DNA of 64,000 nt from Copromyces sp. CBS 386.78. Taxonomy: Eukaryota > Ascomycota > Sordariomycetes > Sordariales > Sordariaceae. A program made the position numbers and the translations under genes. Positions 58,711 through 64,000 of the stretch are shown here, piece by piece (positions within the stretch are counted from its first letter, which is position 1; each line of letters opens with the position of its first letter). Under the pieces are notes generated by a model. It had not been told where the DNA came from and did not search any database. It worked only from the letters and a program-made list of their open reading frames with translations. Location: assembly GCA_030685235.1 (NCBI GenBank), contig MU839116.1:124001-188000 (forward strand), given 5' to 3'.

Positions 58711-61700
58711 GTCTCTTTGGTTTCCGATGAACTGGTGGCCTGAGCTTCCTTGTGTAATCCGGGGATGGTGGTCAAAAGTAGGGAAATATCCACTATAGCT
58801 TATAGAGCAGTGTAAGTGTTTGTTTAGCAGGGGTGTAGAGACGGATCGATGTTTACCACGACAATAAACAGTAATCTCAACTTTGGGGTATCTGATCAAG
58901 TCGCAAAAGTAAGAAAAAGTTAGGAGTGGGAAGAGTCAATATTTTGAGCAAAATCAAGCAAGAAGAGAGCAAGTGGGATAGGCAGAGAGGCTGAGTCCTT
59001 GGTATAAGAGCAAGAGCCGGGGTGGTCAAGTGGGCAAGGAGGGGTGCGGATCGAGTGGGAATGGGGATGGCTGGGTGGGGCTCAGTTACTACCTAGTCAT
59101 ACTACGTAGATGCATGCCTCGAGATGGTTGAAAAAAGTTGATCAGGCAACCTGTTTCTTGTTGGTGGTCCCCTGGCCGGTTCGCAAGCCAAGGTACAAGT
59201 ACCAAGCTTGGTGAATGCTGGCGGTAACCAACCAGAAGATACGATGAAAACGTTGGAAGGTTGGCCCACGTTTTCAGGGCGGCGCATTCAGTAGTGTACC
59301 TGCGTTGAAGGTCGCCAACTCGTCATGTCTTTCAAACATAGCTCTTACAAGGCTGGCCGGGCAGCTCGAGCGTTTTCTGGAACCTTTTTGTGTTAGCCAT
59401 AGGCGGTTCTCTGTAAGCTCGTGAAGGTCTTATGAGAGGGTTCGGCAGTCGGACAGAACTAGTCTGAGTGTCCTGAGTCTGGAGGACGTGATATGTGACT
59501 AACTCAGCCGGGTAAAGAGCATTTTGCATCCGTTTGTTGAGGTGAGTGAGGGAGCTAGGTATCAGACGAGTCACTGGCTTTGACGGACAGCGGTCGGCCG
59601 CAATCCTCATCAGCCCGTCTTACACATGTGGTTCATACAAACCAACAAGTCTAAACCCTTTAGCTGGCTGATTAGGCAACCAGAACCTCAAGATATGCTC
59701 TGGTCTTGTCTTGTCCAACTACAACTGCAGAGGGGCCCTGCATTTTCCATGACATGGGAAGAGACCCTTTTTGCATACAAGTAGTATAGGTACTTGTTCT
59801 CGCAGTGGATATTCTTCTCCATATGCTATCAGATTAGGAGATGCCGGCGTCCGAAGACGGATCCATGTCGTTGAAGATTCTCGAAACACAACAGAAGGAG
59901 GCAACTTTATCATGACGCCTGCTTTCTTAGAAGAGGCCGAGAGGGTAAGGTGTTCTTCTGTAGGCATCCGTCACCTTGTCTCTCGGGCTCGTTCGGGAGG
60001 GAGTCCTGGCAAGGCTACTGTACCTCTAGGAGAGTATATCTCGTGGTGGTACAGTACTTGTAGTGCCCTGTTGATGAGGAGTTCGGGACTTGAGACTCTG
60101 CCGCCAAAACCGAGAGGGAAAAACTTGTCGTTTCACCTGGGACGGCCGGGACGGACCCTGGTTGCCTCTATCTCTTGATAAACAGCCTTGTGACCAGATC
60201 AGCACGACCGGATGACCCTCGACCGTCGTGACTTCAGGTTGTGCAGGGCACCTGACGGCATGTTTGTAGTTAGGATGGGATTCCTTCTGAATGCTGACTG
60301 AATGCCCCTCCCCCGCTTTTCCCATTCTTCAGCCTTCTGAATCCCTTCCCTTCATCATGCTTTTCCATTTGCTCCTCCATGTCGTCAACTTCCATGTCTA
60401 CCCAAGACGTTGATCAAAGTCATCGTCCCTATCCGGCGCATAATGCATCTTGCACCTTTCGGATCGCGTGGATTGGATCTTCGGGACTTCGGGTTGAAAT
60501 GGAGAGCACGAAAGCTGCATTCTGCACAAGTGATGCGCTGCAGCAGGGGACTCATCACTGCACTCACTCACACCACAACTTCTTTACCTAAACAGGCCCC
60601 ACCTTTCTTAGCCAGCAGCGCCAGGCCGCTTCAACGCTTGTGCCCAAACACAGAAGGGGGCATTTCGTCATCGGTCACAACAGGCCACAGAGGCCAAGGA
60701 AACAAACCATCGCGTCAGTCCCTGTCTTCCCGTTCGCTCAAACATTGGAATCAAGAATTCAACCTTCCAAAATTTTCATATTGGACCATGTGTGTGTGTC
60801 TCGGGATACCTATTCTTCAACGAGCAATCCAATTTTTTTCACGTTCGATTCGATTCGATCATCTCTCACTTCATCTCCGTTTTATCCTTTCCCCTCCCGT
60901 AACGTCCCATGTTCACCCAATTACCAATTCCGTTTCTTGCCTCTTTCTCCATCGTGTGGATTGATTTTCGTTGACGGGAGATCACCACTTTGTCCCTCAA
61001 ACCCCTGTCTTGTCTTTCTTTTGTAGCGTAGCTAGTAGCGTCTTCAGCGTCAAGGTATGTATATTCGACAACGAAGTGGCTGAGGCGTTGGCGAACTCAG
61101 CCTCTCTGGGGCTTTTAGACTAGTGTACATACTCAGCCCGACCTCGCCTGCGGACCACTGCTGGAGTGACTGACGATATGCGAATGTTTTTACATATGAA
61201 CTTCCAAAACCACCCCATGGAACCACATGGACATGCCGACGTCCCCGCGTGAGCGGCTTGAGCGGCATGTTTTCTTGGCAAATCACGAGAAGGCCAAGAG
61301 TGACGGAGGAAACCATAGGAGACTTGGCGGGATGATCACCAGAACTTTTCTGGCTGAAGACTCCAGAGTTGAAACGGTAGCAGAAAACGGTATGACAGTA
61401 CGATTCATACGTCAATATTTCGGAGCCTCTCCGTGTGCATTATATCAATGTGGCCTCAATAGGCAGGGCTGAAAGGCTCTTTACAAGGCTGTACGTTCGG
61501 CCCTGGCGGTTAATCCCGAAACTCGATCATAGTCATTGTCCACGACAGTTACTGCACTCTCTGCGGTTGGCCATGACAAAGTGATTAACTTCCCGTCTCA
61601 TCATCATTGGGTCGCCGAGAATGATGGCCCCGGTCCTGTCTGGTGTCGGGCTTTGTCTCCAAGTCGTTGGGTATCCATCTTAGATGACTGACAATACCTT

Positions 61701-62293
61701 TGTGTAACTACAAGTCTTGGGCCAGCGAGAGCAGAAATCCTTGACTCGATTGACTGTGTGATGTGGAATCTGGTTGAAGTGCTAGTAAGAGCAGCCGACC
61801 ACCTGACCGGACAACTCGACCTGGACTGGATGATGGACAAAGATTGAAGGTTTCTATGCATATTATCAAGTGCTGGTATTTCCATCCTACAGTCCTACTA
61901 GCCTAGCATAGCAGAGCATTGCATAGCCGCTCGTTATACATCCGCGGAGCAAAGCAATTGCAAAGCCGATTGTAATAATACCAAAGAGGCCCGCACCAGC
62001 TCGCCCACCTCACCTCCTCCCCGCGAGCAAAACAAAACGAACCCCGGACTACGCATATTGTTCTCCTGTTCTCCCCTTCCAGCGCTGCCTGCTTCACATC
62101 CTACACCCTGGGCCGGCCACTCTATCCACCGCAACGACAAAGGGAAAACAAGTTCTTAGTGAGTGAAAGGCGATATATGAAAACCGATAAATGAGAAAAG
62201 GACGGGAAAGGATTATGTTGTGGTTGTATTGTGAAACACTAGGCGTACTGAGGCAGCCTTCGCAACGACAGAAAATGGACCGGTGTTCGTGCA
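58711..62293. other. Gene-poor region between the DUF3824 and VAP genes
   Basis: The first 400 bases are the DUF3824 promoter/leader, and the last few hundred the VAP 3' region. In between there are only short ORFs, most without ATG. One plus-strand ORF at 60379-60591 (MSSTSMSTQDVDQSHRPYPA) starts in fair context but has no supporting motif. No RNA gene was seen. Confidence 0.5.
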
Positions 62294-63545
62294 CTAGAAG
62301 AAGATGTAGGCCAGCAGGAAGCTAACCAAGCAGAGGACCGCCGCAATCTGGACTGGCACTCCCTCGGTGCCTTGCCTCGCTGATTGCGCGAGGTCCTGAG
62401 CGGTTGCCTGCACGTTCGACGCCTGCTCGCCCACCGCGTCGGCCACAGCCGCCTTTCTCTGTCTCAGGCCGCTGGTCGCGTCGTTCTGGAGGGATGCGAT
62501 GGTCGCCTGGGCCTTGGCCAACTGTTCCTTCAACTGCTCGTACGTCTCGGAAGCCGTGTTCTGTACTGTCGTCGCGGCCGCCGCAACAGTGTTATGGAAG
62601 TTGTCGGCGAGGTCGGGCTCTTGCTTGATCTCGCGGGCGTCGGCCGTCGAAGATCGGGTCTCGCTGGGGGATGTGAAAGGAGCGGGGGTCTCCTCAACCT
62701 GCGCATGTGATTGTTAGTTTGATTGTCCGTTGCCAGGGGTAGGCGAAAGGTAAAACGTACCCGGCTCGAGGTCGAGGGACGAATAGGGGTCGCAGCCACG
62801 GGGGAGGTGGTCTCCTCTCCAAAGGCTGGAAGCCAGAGAACGCGAATCTTCTTCTCCTGAATCTGGGACTTGTCGGCACCATCCCACTGTGACGTATTTG
62901 TCAGCACTGGTTCATCCTCCTCTGTTTGAGATATACCCACAATCTGAGCAACGTTGGTAAACTCCTTGTCACCGGTGATGGTAACGGACTGAACGAGGAA
63001 CTTGTCGCGGCATCGGGCGTCCGAAGGAGGCTCCTGCTTCATGGCCTGGAGGAGGACTGAAGGGGAAGTTAGTCACGAGACCGTAGGTTGGACATACGGT
63101 GTTGGGAATTCCAAGACTGACCGGAAACTTCGACATCGTGACCGGGCTCAATGCGACCCGAGTTGGGGCGGACGCAGTATCTGAAAAGAGTGTTGGTAAG
63201 TGTCTGGATCGTTGGACTAGCGATTCGTTTGCGCTATGGCGCATTGCCGAGGGAGTAACGTACTGCTTGGGGGCGGTGGTTTTGACCTGTACGAGGGCAA
63301 GTTAGCACATGTGTCAAGCAACTCTCAACCACGCCAAACGCGCGCCTACGTCCACATACCTTGAAGGCAACCGGAGAGGTGTTGGGGTTCCTGATTCTAA
63401 GGATCTGCGAAACCTCCACAGTAAAGGGCCCTAATTTCTTGTCAGACGATGGGGGATCCTAGAGAATCTGGGGCGGCGGTGGTTGCTGTTCGGGACGGGA
63501 CGTACTGCGGAAACCAAGCTCGAGGGGATCGATTTCGACGGACAT
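62294..63545 (-). CDS. scs2: VAP/Scs2-like ER membrane contact protein (MSP domain)
   Basis: Seven exons, 63545-63506, 63430-63360, 63286-63264 (23 bases), 63180-63122, 63056-62941, 62886-62761 and 62698-62294, encode 279 residues. The MSP domain fills the first 120 residues: MSVEIDPLELGFRRPFTVEV, SQILRIRNPNTSPVAFKV, KTTAPKQYCVRPNSGRIEPG (the FFAT-binding face) and VLLQAMKQEPPSDARCRDKF. A disordered linker, a coiled coil (EQLKEQLAKAQATIASLQND) and a C-terminal tail anchor (VQIAAVLCLVSFLLAYIFF) follow. Role: ER receptor for FFAT-motif proteins at ER-plasma membrane and other contacts, affecting phosphoinositide and inositol metabolism. The fifth intron (62887-62940) is 54 bases with no in-frame stop, so retention would insert 18 residues after VAQI; I splice it because the joined IWDGADKSQIQEKKIRV fits the family. 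Confidence 0.94.
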
Positions 63546-64000
63546 GTTGGCGATCGGTTTGGTGTATGTGGTTTGGTGGTTTTTGGGAAATTCTAAAGCG
63601 ACTTGGATTTCGCGATGGGAAGACGGGAAATGTTGCCGGGGGATTATTGGCCGTCCCTAGTAGTATGCTCGGTGGGGGGAAATAAAGGGATGGGGGATGG
63701 AGTTAAACGTATTAGATAGGTTTGCGAAATATGCCAGACAAGGGCAATGCGATTCTGGTGAGGCTCCGAAGTTCAGCCCAGAGGTAGGACGGATGTCGTG
63801 AGGTGTGGTAGTTAGTGTTAAGGTGTTGCTTCCAAACAAGATGCTGGAACCTGAGGTGATAATATAGAAGTAAAGACGAAGACGAGAGGGCTGCCGCCAG
63901 AGATGATATGATGTGTTACGACATTCAACAGTGACGCCGGTTCGACGCGCTGGGACAGACCACCTCAACCTGGACACAAGCCAGCAGCAGCCTGTTTCCA
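63546..64000. other. Right edge: upstream region of the VAP gene
   Basis: These 455 bases are the promoter or leader side of the VAP gene. No other gene is recognisable before the edge. Confidence 0.5.

Overview
This window is nuclear DNA of a filamentous ascomycete. The gene set, the short introns (GTRNGT donor, CTRAC branch site, YAG acceptor), the CAMMATGGC-like start contexts and the C-ending codon preference all fit Neurospora or a close Sordariales relative. From memory, the order acw-1/ecm33, qcr7, phb1, qcr8, nem1 matches one region of Neurospora crassa; I could not check this. I read 18 gene models with reasonable or strong support, and most have their exons worked out base by base. 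No tRNA, 5S rRNA, CRISPR array or autonomous transposon was seen.

Layout. The left edge (1-938, minus) is the 5' part of a GPI-anchored Ecm33-family cell wall gene. A 5.6 kb stretch with no recognisable gene follows. Then come a 3-methyladenine DNA glycosylase (minus, 6526-7746), a Mnn9-type mannosyltransferase (plus, six exons, 9938-11460), the NatA catalytic subunit Ard1/Naa10 (minus), a short-chain dehydrogenase (plus) and an SPF45-like G-patch/UHM splicing factor (plus, ends 18089). From about 18.5 to 24 kb the window changes character. It holds a small proline-rich ORF, an ORF with 16-residue repeats, frame-shifted remnants, and the unmistakable relic of a superfamily 1 (Upf1-like) helicase.

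Near 24.3-25 kb is an easily missed small spliced gene (minus) whose last exon, with its branch site and acceptor, has been tandemly duplicated. The right half is dense housekeeping. It has a mitochondrial NAD+-type carrier, complex III subunits Qcr7 and Qcr8, a Rex3-like exonuclease, prohibitin-1, the Nem1 phosphatase, a DUF1761 membrane protein, the H/ACA protein Nhp2, eIF2B-beta (Gcd7), a huge acidic orphan protein, a 1387-residue RS-rich DUF3824 protein and a VAP/Scs2 ER-contact protein.

Non-genic highlights are a 450-bp TA-flanked MITE with perfect 52-bp inverted repeats (38146-38595), a 78-bp TA-flanked foldback (14545-14622), a degenerate 15-bp minisatellite of about 700 bp in front of the acidic orphan, and a diverged direct repeat of about 110 bp at 49.4-49.6 kb. 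Functionally, the window mixes cell wall and glycosylation genes (Ecm33, Mnn9), mitochondrial inner membrane genes (Qcr7, Qcr8, Phb1, NAD carrier), RNA genes (SPF45, Rex3, Nhp2, Gcd7) and ER/lipid genes (Nem1, VAP). There is no operon-like logic, but three close divergent pairs probably share promoters: prohibitin/Qcr8, Nhp2/Gcd7 and Ard1/SDR.
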